From Chionoecetes opilio (Eukaryota; Arthropoda; Malacostraca; Decapoda; Majidae), in contig JACEEZ010022944.1 in assembly GCA_016584305.1 (NCBI GenBank), positions 1-64,000 of the forward strand: DNA of 64,000 bases. The letters run 5' to 3'. The position numbers were made by a program, and so were the translations under genes. Under the pieces are notes generated by a model. It was not told the origin of the DNA and made no database searches. It saw nothing but the letters and a program-made list of their open reading frames with translations. Within the stretch, counting starts at the first letter, position 1, and each line of letters begins with the position of its first letter. Positions 41,276-52,684 of this stretch are shown here, in pieces.

Positions 41276-42890
41276 AGTCCAATATTACAACATTCGTGAC
41301 TTCGACCTAGCAACATCGACTGTTCCATTTCAACCGGCGGTAATGCTGATATTTTTGCCCTTTTTTTTTTTTTTTTTTTTTGTGCTATAGCGCCTGTAGG
41401 CGTGATTTTAAAGGGCCCCCCCATGGTGGGCCCCTGGAGGCACCTTGGGGCTGTGAGGTTGGCCCTGGGGGACACTTGGGGCTGTGTGGTGGGCCCCCTG
41501 GGCCACTTAGGGCTTGGGTTGGCCCTGGAGGCCACTTGAGGCTGTGATGGTTGGCCCCGGAGGCACATTTGGGGGGGTGGGGTGGTAGGCCTTGGGGGCA
41601 CCCGAGGGCTGTGAGGGGTAGCCCTGGGGCACACTGAGGGCTGTGAGGGTTGGCCCCCCCCCAGGGTGGCCAGGCGGTTTGTTATTGCGCCTTGATTGAG
41701 GCTCATGCCGCCCCGCTTGCCCTCCCATGCCTGCAACCAGGCGGAGTTAATGGGCAGCTTGGGTGTTCTTAGGCCACGATAGGAGGGCAAAAAGATTTTG
41801 GTTCTCAGGGGGGATGGGAACCGGTGTACGATGGTTATAAAAACTGTAGACGTGCGCTTTCTCCGACAAAAGCGAAGTCAAAAACAAAAGTCTTAAGTGG
41901 AAAGCTGCATACCCAGGAATGGCCTTACTTTAAAGGGACTCCGCACATTACTTTGTAAATGTTTTTGCCGCCCTGCCACACCCATAAAAGAGCCATTTTA
42001 GCCTGGGCAGCAAAGCTTGCCTCCCTGATGAGCTTGAGCTTCAAGCTGTAGATGGAGTCGACCATGGTGGCCACCCTGAGGGCACCCACAAGGACGGTGT
42101 TCCGTGTCCTAGAATTCGAGCTTGGCCCCCTTAAATTCCCCATGAGGCAGCAAATGGGTCCACACTTTCAGTGCTGCCTTACCACACACACACAAAGCCT
42201 TCAAACGAGCTTCCCCTTGCGGTTTTTATCGTACCTCAGGAAAGACCCCCAGGGCCCTTTTCCCAGATAAAGAAAACAAAAATTTTTTGTCAAATGTGAT
42301 GAAAGAGGATTATAAAAACTTTCACATTATTTTTATCATTCTGCCTGTGCCACCCACGGGGGAGGGGGAACCCTCACAGCCCTCAAATGTGCCTCCAGGG
42401 CCCGCCACACAGCCCTCAAGTGTGCCTCCAGGGCCCCATCACGCCCCCAAGTTGCCCCCAGGGCCTGCCATCACAGCCCTAAAAATGTCCTCCAGGGCCT
42501 GCCCTCACAGCCCCCATTTCCTCCAGGCCCAACCATCACGCCCCCAATGTGCCTCCGGGCCAACCATCACCCCTCAAATGTCCTCCAGGGCCACCCTCAC
42601 AGCCCTCAAATGTCCTCCCGGGCCCAAACCTCCGCCCCAAGGGCCCCAGGGGCCCCCAAAAAAAAAGCCCCCAAGGGCTCCGGGGCCAAACCTCCCCCCC
42701 CAATGTGCCTCCGGGCCAACCATCACGCCCTCAAGTGTGCCTCCGGGCATGCCATCCGGGGTTAGAGCCCTGCCTACAGGGGGTATAGGACAAATGTAAA
42801 AAAAAACTCTTTTAAACCCAGGGTGATTAGGCCAGAAAAAATTGGCCCCTCGGTGGGTCCCCGATCCGGGCGTAAGGGACCATGGGGGTT
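41276..42890. mobile_element. Degraded second copy of the 34-bp minisatellite insertion
   Basis: Collinear with 25344-27265: ACTGTTCCATTTCAACCGGC (41318), GCGCCTGTAGGC (41390), left 34-bp array at about 41425-41660, spacer with GAGCTTGAGCTTCAAGCTGT (42029) and the relic frame, right array at about 42365-42755, then CCTGCCTACAGGGGGTATAG (42769). Units are shorter and irregular because of indels. Confidence 0.65.
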
Positions 42891-43010
42891 ATGCTAAACC
42901 CTTTCTCTGTTTTCTTCTCATTGGCCCGCAGGAAAAGTGATCCAACTGAACGTGTACATATGCGATTGTGTCTAATATATCAGTTTTTTTTTGATTTTTT
43001 CTAAAAGGGT

Positions 43011-43080
43011 TTTTTTTTTTTTTTTTTTCTCTCTCTCTCTCTTCTCCTCTCTCTCTCTCTCTCTTTTCTCTCTCTCTTCA
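43011..43080. repeat. Poly(T) and CT microsatellite (paralogue of 27406-27575)
   Basis: About 20 T followed by interrupted (CT)n, in the same position before CACCGGCACACTCAAG. Much shorter than the 170-bp version. Confidence 0.85.
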
Positions 43081-43167
43081 CCGGCACACTCAAGCTCCCC
43101 TTCAGTTTGCGTTCTGCGCACCAACCTGGATCCAACACCCCCCGTTTGCAGAGTCCTCAAGATTGAC

Positions 43168-43366
43168 TTAACCCCCTTTCCCCAGAGCTTTGGGGGCTAA
43201 AAAAATGGTTTTTGTTAGCTTAAAATTTTCGAAAAAATAATCAAAATCCAAAAAAGTTAGTCGACAAGGGGCAAACAGATCATATCTATAAAATTTCTAT
43301 ATTTAAATTAAAATCGTCTAATACCCCAAAAAACAATGGAAATTTGTTCTGGGCTGAAGGGGTTAA
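43168..43366. mobile_element. TTAA-flanked MITE, copy 3 (noisy)
   Basis: TTAACCCCCTTTCCCCAGAG ... GGGCTGAAGGGGTTAA. Same position as copies 1 and 2 relative to the CT tract. Confidence 0.6.
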
Positions 43367-44514
43367 AAACACCACGACTGTGTTTTGTCGTGGCAAAGGC
43401 AGATGCGGTGTCAAGAGACGTCAAATCAAGGGGGGGGGTTAGGTAGTTGGGGGAGGGAGGATACGGCATCGCGGGGACTAAAAGGGAAGGTGTCAATGCG
43501 CTAGCTGCCTTGCCGACTGGGGGCGTTCTGGAAAACAAAAAATACAAAAAAAACAGACGCAACAGCCTACTGGGGCCAAAAGAGGCTGTCCGTGAAAATA
43601 CTTTCTAGTATCTACCCATAGTTCTACTTTAAGATAAAAATAGCAAGTTGAAGGCTCCCCCCCACCCCCCTCCCCCCGGGCCCAGGCCGCAGGAAAAAAG
43701 TAGAAAAAAACCCATGCAGTATGAAAAAACTGCCCTGGAATTTTTTGGCAAAATTTAAGGGAAAACATACTCTAAATAAAAAAAAAAAAAAAAAGTTTTA
43801 AAAGAAGGGATAAACGAAAATTTTTTTGGGAGTTGTGCAAGTGTTATTTGAATGCTAAAATATGCTAAAGACCTGGCGCTCTGAGGGCCTACTATTTGCA
43901 AGGCAAAAAGGTTTTGGGATTTGATTACCTGGGCTGGAAAAATTACGTTGAGTTACCCCCGAAACTATCGGAAAAAAAAAAATTTTTTGATTTCTGGGTG
44001 CTCAAAAATATCCGAAATTGACGAAAACGGGAGCCCTAAATATGATCGCAGGAAAAATTATGGAATAAAAAAGGTTCATCTTGAGGTGTTCTAAATGACG
44101 CAGTAATCGGCTTTCAAAACCCTCATGGTTGTCGAGAAAATTTATATTTTTTTAAAATTCAAAATCTATTTACAATGACTTCACAACACATGTGGGTTTT
44201 TCTGTTTAGCTTTGTGAAAGTAAAGGATTTGACCAAACTTTAATGCCCCGTTTTTAAACTCATATTTTTGTTCATAAATTTTTCGTACAGTTTACACACA
44301 TCCCTTCCGGGCAAAAGGAAAAAGAGGCGATGCAGGGCACAAGAGGAAGAAGAGTTGGCGGCGTAAACCCTTGTCTCCGCCTCCCTAAAAACAACTGTCA
44401 TTATTTCCAAAAATAATGTTCGACGGAAGTTTATAAGAATGTTTCCCAAATCCAAAAAGGAAACGAAACCAACGCCCAAATTGTGTAGGCACGGTCCTAT
44501 GTAAAAAATACCCT
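43367..44514. repeat. Duplicated non-coding region, very noisy
   Basis: Paralogue of 27880-28400 (first half, AGTTGAAGGCTCC near 43648) and of 37380-38700 (second half, CTCTGAGGGCCTACTATTTG at 43879). No gene. Confidence 0.5.
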
Positions 44515-45235
44515 TTTTTTTGGTTTATGGAAATGTCCCCCCGGGAAAGGGAAATCCACCCAAACCCAACCCGAAATCTCGCCGAATTGGAACACTCGCC
44601 CAGTGTCTTTCGGCGACGTTTCAAATTTTAAATAAAAAAGGGAAACTAACCTAACTACCCCCAAACCTAGCCTAACTATCAGGTTGTTGGTATTTAATCC
44701 CTGATGCAGAAACACGGGTAATGGGAACACTCCCGACTGATTAAATAGGAACACTCGTTACGTCGGCGAGTGTTTCCTATCGGCGACATTTTCCAGGTAC
44801 ACGCTAGGTTTATGGAACTGTCGCCGAAAACACCAATCCAGTACTCTCCCCGACGTAAAAAATAGGAACACTCGTCGAGGGTCGGCGATTTTCCTATCGG
44901 CGAAAGTTCCAGGTACCGCAGGTTAGGGAACTGTCGTCGAAACACCAATCCAGAACTCTCGCCGACGTGAAAAATAGGAACACTCGTCGATGCCCGGCGA
45001 GTGTTCCTATCGGCGACAGTTCCAGGTACCCGCTAGTTTATGGAACTGTCGCGAAACCCCAATCCAAACTCTCGCCGACGTAAAAAAATAGAACACTCGT
45101 CGTTGTCGGCGAGTTTTTCCATCGGCGACAGTTCCGGGTACCCGCTGGTTTTATGGAACTGTCGTCGAAACCCAATCCAACTCTCGCCGACGTGAAAAAT
45201 AAATAAGACGGGTTTGTTGCGACAGTTCCCGGGTA
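44515..45235. repeat. 115-bp foldback minisatellite, block 3
   Basis: Longest block, about five units with GGAACTGTCG(C/T)CGAAAC and CGGCGACAGTTCC. It ends GCGACAGTTCCCGGGTACCC, the site occupied by the MITE at 29607-31314 in the first segment. Confidence 0.8.
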
Positions 45236-47020
45236 CCCTGGGCTACATAAACTCCCCATGACAACACTGTATTTAGGTCCTGGAGGCAAGGAACGGGGCA
45301 GCTACAGTGTAGCTGCCTGTTCCTTGTGTGTAGCTGCACACCCCACACACACCACACCCCCTTACCTGGCATGAGTGGCGACCTACATCAACTTCGCCGA
45401 TAACGTCCAAGATTCTTCAAAGGTATCAAAGGGTTGCCTCAAAACGTGCCTGTGTTTACTAAGCCAGCGATGACGCAATACTTTCGGCTCTTTAAATCTC
45501 CCTATTGCATCCTTTCAGCCTTTAAACACAAAAACTCTGTATTCACAATAATAATAATATGATCATAAAAAATAGTTTAATATATCTGTGTCATTTACTA
45601 GCGTGTTTAATAAGGGTTTTTAGGAGTTTTTTTGGGAAGTGAAATGCCCAATGTTGACGTCAACAAAATACGTTGCATGGCAACGTTTACCGTAAACAAC
45701 ACTATAGTCGCCAGTCCACTCGCCACTGCACTAATGTCGCCGGGCACAATATATACGAATTTTAGCATCACTACAGCCTTGTATTGCCACTGAAGACTGT
45801 AGTGTGATGTAAGTACATTTATTTCAAAGACTGTTTGTTTTGTGTTGGGGTTTAGGGTCGGTGCTTGTGAGGGAATTATTGGCACTTGGAAGGTTGTCTT
45901 GCACATGGCAAGGTAAGTAGCGGGCTTGGCTTGTGTGTGTCTAGCTATCTTTTAATTGTGACAAATGTTGGCGGATGACTGCTGGAGGCCCCTTTGTTAG
46001 TAAACCGGGTAAAAATGGCCAGAGTTTCCGCGCTCGTTTTCAGAGACACAGACGGTTTTTTCTTGGCCTGCAATAGGTGCTCATTGTATTGCATGGTGCA
46101 TCAAATTATCTCGGTAATAATTGTGTATAATGACGGTATAAATAATTGCTATTCTATGTAATTTTCCCAATGACGAATTTTTTGTTGAACGGGAAAACCG
46201 TAACGTAAAATTGATACTCTAACCCCCAAAACCGTCAGTCGTAGAGCGTTCGTACATTACAGCCAAAAGATAGTAAACCATACGTTGCTAAAAATATTTT
46301 AAACGGTCATTGGGCCCCAAAAAAGTCGCATAACTCGTCAGAACAAAAAAAACCGTAAAATTCATACCTGGCAACTCGCGAACCAAAGTCACAGACCTTG
46401 CTGACGGTTTTTCTGAGGTTGGGGGGAGTTTTTCGTACAGAAAAAAGCCACTTAGGGGCGAGTTTAAAAATAATTTCACTGATGAAAAAAGTTGTAGAGG
46501 GCCACAAACTCATCGGGAGTGTGACCTCAAAATTACATTCAGACCTACACTTAGTCCGCCAGACGCCCGAAGCTCACCTGAAAGCCACTCCGTTACACTT
46601 TACACCCACAGAAAAGCCACTTACGATAGAGATTCGAAAAATTTCACTGACGACAAAATTGTAGAGCGCAAAAAACTCTATCGGAAGTGTGCCTTCGACA
46701 TAGCCGTAAGACCTACATTAAGCCCGCCAGACGCCGGAAAGCTCACTTCTCATACAATATCGCCTCGTTTCTCGGGTAGTTTGTCTATTTTATAGTTTTT
46801 TATTTATTTGTAGTTGTCTTTGCTATTTTTTTCAGAGTGGTGACATTTGCTAGTGTAGTTTTTAAGTTTGTGTTTGTTTGGGGTTTTTGTTGTTTGTTGA
46901 TGAAGGTACATTTATTTGAAAAGAGTGTTTGTTTAGTGTTGAGTTTAGGGTCTGGCTGCTTGGTGAGGAATTATTGGCACGCTGTTTTGGGCAGATGGTG
47001 GTGTTGGCAGTGCTACATAA
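45236..47020. repeat. Duplicated non-coding region (paralogue of 31323-33020)
   Basis: Same landmarks in the same order, including the dispersed repeat core (CACTGCACTAATGTCGCCGG at 45724) and TTTTTTCTTGGCCTGCAATA (46054). No gene recognised. The 99-codon minus frame at 45607-45906 has no known domain. Confidence 0.6.
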
Positions 47021-47024
47021 GAAC

Positions 47025-47375
47025 ATAGTAAAAATAAGGAAGCTACAAGAGGCTGGGAGACCTACACGAGGTAGTTCCTGTTACTTAACACTACCTACAT
47101 CCACCTTTCATCCCCATCCATAACACTGTCCAGCCTCCTTTTAAAGCTCCCAATGACTCCCCACTAACTACCTGTCTACTGATCCATCCCAAATCATTCA
47201 ACCACCCTATTTGTGAACCAGTTTCTCCCTATTTCATTAAAAAAACCCACCTTTTTCCAGCTTGAATCCGTGACTTCTTGTTCTGGGCCTGCTTTACTAG
47301 CCTTAAGAACTTTTGCTACCTCGCCTTGATTGTACCCCTTGATCCACTTAAAAACTTCTATCAGATCGTTTGTGA
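47025..47375 (-). pseudogene. CR1-like LINE C-terminal fragment (noisy)
   Basis: The minus strand matches 51870-52205: the C-terminal tail of the RT ORF (region of NEWNGLSRQVV) and the 3' tail through CTCTTGTAGCTTCC and TTATGTTCTTAT. Frameshifts prevent continuous translation. It is a 5'-truncated insertion, the usual state of LINEs. Confidence 0.65.
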
Positions 47376-48110
47376 GTTGTACTAATGTTTCATGCGTTTT
47401 TAATGACTCATATTTTGATTCCTTTGACGTGACTTTGTAATTGTGGTTGGCACTTGGGTATTAAATTCTAGTGTTTGGCCTACTCCCCCTCTCCCCAAAC
47501 AAGCTGGCCACCTGGGCCAATGCGGATTAAGGCCCCGGCTACAAAACATGCCTACCAACATCATAGTTTGTGAGTTAGGGCTGTTGAAAACATTCCCTAC
47601 ATCCAGGGAACATTCAGTGTATTTCTTCTGAGTCCAGAGACGTGTGCACCTGACGATCCCCACAGAATGATGACCCAAGTGTCGAGAACCCCCCAACCCC
47701 CGCTAGGAGGCTAGCTTAGCTTAGGGTAGGTTATACGTATTTGTGTAGGTTAGGTTAGATTTGGTTAGGTTAGGTTAGATTTGATAATGTTAGGTTAGAT
47801 TTGATAAGCTTAGGTTAGATTTGATAAGGTTAGATTAGGTTAGATTTGGCTAGGTTAGGTTGGATTTGGTTAGGTTAGGTTATCGGTGGGTCAAGCCCCC
47901 CGCTAGGTTAGGTTAAATTTGGTTAGGCAAATTTCTCTAGATAAAAGGAAATTACCCTAGATCTAGGGAATTTTACCCCCCCTACACAACTCTTAAATTA
48001 CGTGTTTCCGACGCATAATTTGTTCCCCACCCGAAAACCCCGCATTCCCACAGGTGCCCAAGCTTGTTTGGGGGAAGTGGGAGAGTCTGCTGTCGTTCCA
48101 GGCTGCTTGG
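47376..48110. repeat. Duplicated flank with GGTTAGG/AGATTTGATAAGG array
   Basis: 47465-47690 matches 33996-34235. 47705-47930 is a degenerate array of GGTTAGGTTAGATTTGATAA type. 48000-48075 (GTGTTTCCGACGCATAATTT, CCCAAGCTTGTTTGGGGGAA) leads into the 5' end of ZNF copy 7. Confidence 0.6.
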
Positions 48111-48210
48111 TATTATCACATCTGTGTTCGTGTACATCGTCAGTCGACCGGCTGTCGCGTGTGGTGGCCAGAGTGTTGCTGCGGTGGAGGCTGTGGGGCC
48201 GGGCAGCAGC

Positions 48211-49482
48211 ATGAGTGGCCGAGAGCAGCAGGATCAGTCTGCCTCAGGGGTGGGGAGGCACAGGGGTGATGGCAAGAATCACCTGGAGGCAGGCAGCTCA
48301 GGCCACAAGGCACACAGTGAGCTGAAGTTTCCAGCAGTGTGACAAAACATTCAAATGCAAGAGTCTGCTTGAGCAACATTCCTTGACACACAGTGGTGTT
48401 AAGAACCATGAATGTTTAGAGTGTGGGAAAAGATTTGCTAGAAAGAGTGACCTCACCAAGCACACCCTGACACACAGTGGTGTTAAGAATTATGAATGTT
48501 TAAAGTGTGGGAAAAGATTTACTCTAAAGTCTAAGCTCAACACACACACCCTGACACACAGTGGTGATAAGAATTATGAATGTTTAGAGTGTGGGAAAAT
48601 TTTTACTAGAAAGAGTGACCTCACCACACACACCCCGACACACATGGTGTTAAGAATTACGAATGTTTAGAGTGTGGGAAAAAGATTTACTGAAAAGGGT
48701 AAACCCCACCAACACACCCTGACACACAGTGGTGTTAAGAATTATGAATGTTTAGAGTGTGGGAAAGATTTACTACAATGGGTTCCCTCACCACACACAC
48801 CCTGACACAGTGGTGATAAGAATTATGAATGTTTAGAGTGTGGGAAAAGATTTACTACAAAGGGTAACCTCACCACACACACCCTGACGCACAGTGGTGT
48901 TAAGAATTATGAATGTTTAGAGTGTGGGAAAAGATTTGCTAGAAAGGGTGACCTCACCACACACACCCCGACACACAGTGGCGATAAGAATTATGAATGT
49001 TTAGAGTGTGGGAAAAGATTTACTACAATGGGTTCCCTCACTACACACACCCTGATACACAGTGGTGTTAATAATTATGAATGTTTAGAGTGTGGGAAAA
49101 GATTTTACACAAAGTGACCTCACCCGACACACCCCCGACACACGTGGTGTTAAGAATTATGAATGTTTAGAGTGTGGGAAAGATTTACTACAAAAAGTGA
49201 CCTCACCAAACCACCCCTGACACCAGTGGTGTTAAGAATTATGAATGTTTAGAGTGTGGGAAAAGGTTTACTACAAAGGGTAACCTCACCAAACACACCC
49301 TGACACACAGTGGTGTTAAGAATCAAGAATGCCTAGAGTGTGGGAAAAGGTTTTATACCCGTTTTGAACTCAACCAACACACCTTTAGACACACTGGCTT
49401 GCGGGAGTTCAAGTGTGATATTTGTAGCAAGTGTTTCAAGACAAAGGGTGATATTGCCAGGCACATGAAGATCCACTTTTGA
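48211..49482 (+). pseudogene. ZNF copy 7, C2H2 zinc-finger gene with several frameshifts
   Basis: The 5' end is of the copy 8 type (GTTCCAGGCTGCTTGGTATT). ATG at 48211; TGA at 49480-49482. About 13 modules. Sequence quality is better here, so its breaks are more credible: GAAGTTTCCAGCAG instead of GAAGTGCCAGCAG before finger 1 (about 48326), ACACATGGTG for ACACAGTGGTG near 48650, an extra A at about 48681, a missing A near 48765 and further indels at 49100-49230. Fingers between 48383 and 48670 read in frame for 95 codons. Linkers are SGVKN or SGDKN. Likely a true or recent pseudogene, though a read check is needed. Confidence 0.75.
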
Positions 49483-49801
49483 GGTGGTGTGTTGTGTGGA
49501 CAAGTGTGGTTGTACCCGTGCCTGTGGGAGTGTGTCCTGTGTAGCAATGGGTGGTGGTGGTGGTGGGGGCAGTGTGTTACATGTGTGGTGGCAGCCGTGC
49601 CCTTGTGTTTTTGTGAGGGAATAATGCCCCACATTTGTTGGGTTTTGGGAGTGCAGGTGTGACTTTTCAATAAATGTATCCAGGGTTTTAAAGGTTTCTC
49701 TGGTGATTGCCTTAAAAAACAGTCTTTCCACGCATAAGTTACACTCCTATTTTCTGCAGGTCACATATATGTATATCGCATAAACCTTACTCTGTCTCTT
49801 C
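49483..49801 (+). repeat. ZNF 3' flank of copy 7, truncated by LINE
   Basis: Shared UTR with the poly(A) signal CAATAAATG near 49668. It continues to ACTCTGTCTCTTCA and then switches abruptly to LINE sequence. Confidence 0.7.
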
Positions 49802-49985
49802 AACATGGATTCACCAAGGGTAGGTCATGTCTCACCAATTTATTGAGTTTTTATAGGAAAGTTTATGAGACGGCAGATAATGATAAGGATTATGATATAA
49901 TATATCTGGACTTTAGTAAGGCATTTGACAAAGTACCACACGAGCGACTCTTAAATAAGGTTAGGGCTCATGGTATAGATGGGAA
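49802..49985 (+). pseudogene. LINE reverse transcriptase, N-terminal fragment
   Basis: Sixty-one codons covering RT motifs 1-3: QHGF, the long helix, and IIYLDFSKAFDKVPH with the first catalytic aspartate. It ends at HGIDG where the foldback element sits. The track frame continuing to 50109 is element sequence and not RT. Confidence 0.85.
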
Positions 49986-51143
49986 CAAAGACTACTCTAT
50001 ACTGGACTTGCTACTCATTTTGGGCTATTTCCAGTGGAGGCCATTTTGCGATTCCTGCCATTTTCGAACATCACTCCTTTTCCCTTCCTATGGTTTATCA
50101 GTATATTGATTACCGTTTTCTTCGTAAATGTTTGTTCTATAATATTATCAAATAAAAAACAGTAAATGCAATAAAGAAATGCCATTATGAGAGAGTTAAA
50201 ATATTCATGAACTTAATATTCACTTGAAACTCATCGCCATTTAATATTTGCGAGAAAACATTTTAGATGCTAGTGATAGAAAAGCGGATTTTCATTAGCT
50301 TTCCATTGCTATACTTCATTTTCTGATAAAAGAATCACAACCATGCATAATTAGCGTTAACTAAAAAATAACATCTATCGGGGTAATTACCCGATGGATG
50401 ATGTTATTTATTTAGTTAACGCTAATTTATGCATGGTTTTTAATTCATTTATCAGAAAATGAAAAATAGCAATGGAAAGCTAATTAATCCGCTTCTATTG
50501 ATATGTTGCATGTAAAAAGTCTTCACGCAAAATATCAAAATTTCGATGATTTAATTTTATAAGTTCATGCATATTTCTTCAGTCTCATAATGGAATTTCT
50601 TTATGTATTTTAGTTTTTTATTTGAAATATTATGAACAAACATTCACGAAGATAACAGTGTATCATTTATACTGATATGCCATAGTCTACTGTATTCATG
50701 GAACACTTTTTTACTTGCCGATACGATTGATGATGTTATTTTTTTAGTTAACGCTAATTTAGGCATGGTGGTAATTCATTTATCAGAAAACTAAATATAT
50801 CAATGGAAAGCTAATGAAAATCCGCTTCTTTCTATCGCTAGCATCTAAAATGTTTTCTCGCAAAATATTAAATGGCGAAGAGTTTAAGTATATATTGAGG
50901 TCATGCATATTTCTTCACTCTCTCATAATGGCATTTCTTTAGTGTATTTTACTGTTTTTTATTTGATAATATTATAGAACAAACAGTTACGAAGATAACG
51001 GTATATCATATATACTGATAAACCTTAGGAAGGGAAATAGGGGTGATGTTCTAAAATGGCAGGAATCGCAAAACTGGCCTCCACTGGTCATGGGCGGGTT
51101 GGCGCGGGGCAAGAGTAGCAAGTCCAGTATAGAGTAGTCTTTG
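49986..51143. mobile_element. Long-TIR foldback element inserted in the LINE
   Basis: Ends CAAAGACTACTCTATACTGG and CCAGTATAGAGTAGTCTTTG are perfect inverted repeats. The direct repeat ATGGGAA (49979-49985 and 51144-51150; 8 bp if the adjacent G is counted) is the target duplication. Removing the element plus one repeat restores the LINE frame (HGIDG-KVLHWIRAW). Arms run several hundred bp; a nested palindrome centred near 50390 (CATCTATCGGGGTAATTACC) adds extra copies of GGAAAGCTAAT..CCGCTTC. No transposase. Related to 10730-11867. Confidence 0.85.
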
Positions 51144-51157
51144 ATGGGAAGGTTCTT

Positions 51158-52138
51158 CATTGGATCAGAGCTTGGCTAAGTAATAGGCAACAAAGGGTTA
51201 CAATTAATGGTTCCAAATCTGAATGGGGACTGGTGACAAGTGGAGTTCCACAAGGGTCTGTTTTGAGCCCATTACTATTTTTTATTTACATCAACGACTT
51301 GGATAGTGGGATTAGCAGTGATATCAGCAAGTTTGCTGATGATACTAAGTTAGGTAGGATTATTGGATCACAGTCTGATGTAAACATATTGCAGGGAGAC
51401 TTAGATAAACTTAACGAGTGGGCAGTCAGATGGCAGATGGAATTTAATATTGATAAATGTAGCTTTATGAATGTTGGTAGAAAAAACCCTGGTAATAGAT
51501 ACACCATAAGCAATGTATCGCTGAAAAGATCAGGTGAAAAAGATCTTGGAGTGAGGGTGAGCCCAGACCTCTGACCTAGGAAACAATGTATTGAGGCCAG
51601 AAATAGAGCTAATAGAGTATTAGGATTCATTACCAGAGGTGTTAAAAGTAGAAGTGCGGAAGTTATTCTAAAGCTTCTAGCTCTAGTCAGGCCTCACCTA
51701 GACTATACAGTTCAGTTTTGGTCTCCATATTACAGGATGGATATAGTGTTGTTAGAAAAAGTGCAGAGAAGGATGACCAAAATGATACAAGGGATGCGTA
51801 ACTTTAGTTATGAGAAGAGATTGAAGTTATTAAAGTTACACTCACTCGAGAGACGCAGAGTAAGGGGCGATCTGATAGAAGTTTTTAAGTGGATAAAGGG
51901 ATTTAATAAAGGAAAGGTAGGAAAAGTTCTTACGGTTTTTAACCAGGGTAGAACAAGAAATAACGGATTCAAGCTGGAAAAGCGTAGATTTAGAAAGGAA
52001 ATAGGGAAAAACTGGCTCACAAATAGGGTGGTGAATGAATGGAATGGTCTCAGTAGACAGGTAGTTAGTGCTGAGTCATTGGGGAGCTTTAAAGGGGAGC
52101 TGGATAGGTTCATGGGTGGGGATGAAAGGTGGATGTAG
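51158..52138 (+). pseudogene. LINE reverse transcriptase, C-terminal fragment with in-frame stop
   Basis: Contains WLSNRQQRVTI, GVPQGSVLSPLLFFIYINDL, FADDTKL (catalytic Asp pair), WQMEFNIDKC and the thumb. TGA at 51572-51574 follows RVSPDL; the sequence after it, PRKQCIEARNRANRVLGF, continues in the same frame. The last part (51737-52138, 133 codons open) ends FKGELDRFMGGDERWM. Degenerated by point mutation, not indels, so this region of the assembly is accurate. Confidence 0.85.
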
Positions 52139-52211
52139 GTAGTGTTAGGTGACAGGAACTACCACGTGTAGGCCTCGCGGCCTCTTGTAGCTTCCTTATT
52201 TTCTTATGTTC

Positions 52212-52510
52212 TTATGAGTCTGGGCAAACACTAGAAATGTACCCTTCAGTACTTCTCAAGGTATCCTCTAGTACTTTTTCATGTTCTTCCTTCCTCCAAG
52301 TCTTTGTTTTGGGTGGTACAGAGGTCGCCACTATAGTCTGTGTTTCTCTAGTTGTGACTTCTATTGGTACACTCACTATTGCAGCTCTTCCTTCTCCATA
52401 CTCCACTTTGTTTATACTTTCACCCTTATATTTTGTCCTTATCACAACTCCACCACTTCTGTCCCTTCTGCACATGTTGTAGTTATTACTTATCAACACT
52501 TGGTCTTCTA
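52212..52510 (-). pseudogene. LINE endonuclease fragment upstream of ZNF copy 8
   Basis: The minus strand is open for 95 codons: NMCRRDRSGGVVIRTKYKGE, then VEYGEGRAAIVSVPIEV and ATSVPPKTKTWRKEEHEKV. 'RDR-x-GGGV-x-I' followed by a G/E-containing strand is typical of the APE-type endonuclease of arthropod LINEs (family knowledge). It has lost one glycine and is truncated at both ends. It lies in the opposite orientation to the adjacent RT fragment, so it is a separate insertion. The decayed paralogue is at 7720-7970. Confidence 0.65.
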
Positions 52511-52564
52511 AGCATTGAGTCTGTTAGACACACCACGCCTGGATCTTTAGTTAATAAATAATCT

Positions 52565-52576
52565 CTCCGTTCCAGG
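52565..52576 (+). promoter_or_regulatory. Candidate splice acceptor of ZNF copy 8
   Basis: CTCCGTTCCAG then GCTGCTTGGTATCATCACAT. The frame is open from near 52598 to the finger array. The sequence differs from the copy 3/4/5 acceptor until GACCGGCCGTCGCGTG, where the two types become the same. Confidence 0.4.
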
Positions 52577-52684
52577 CTGCTTGGTATCATCACATCTGTG
52601 TTCGTGTACATCGTCAGTCGACCGGCCGTCGCGTGCGGTGGCCAGAGTGTTGCTGCGGTGGAGGCTGTGGGGCCGGGCAGCAGC

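Larger units (their letters stand above)
49802..52205 (+). mobile_element. 5'-truncated CR1-like LINE, interrupted by a foldback element
   Basis: Begins inside the reverse transcriptase (QHGFTKGRSCLTNLLSFYRK at 49802), proceeds through the palm motif YLDFSKAFDKVPHERLLNKV, is interrupted at 49986-51143, and resumes with WIRAWLSNRQQRVTING, GVPQGSVLSPLLF and the catalytic FADD at about 51331. An in-frame TGA at 51572-51574 splits the ORF. The rest (NRANRVLGFI, SLERRRVRGDLIEV, VVNEWNGLSRQVV) is open to a stop at 52136-52138. The 3' end is TTCTTATGTTCTTATG, an octamer tail like those of CR1 elements. Endonuclease and ORF1 are missing. Dead copy. Confidence 0.85.
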
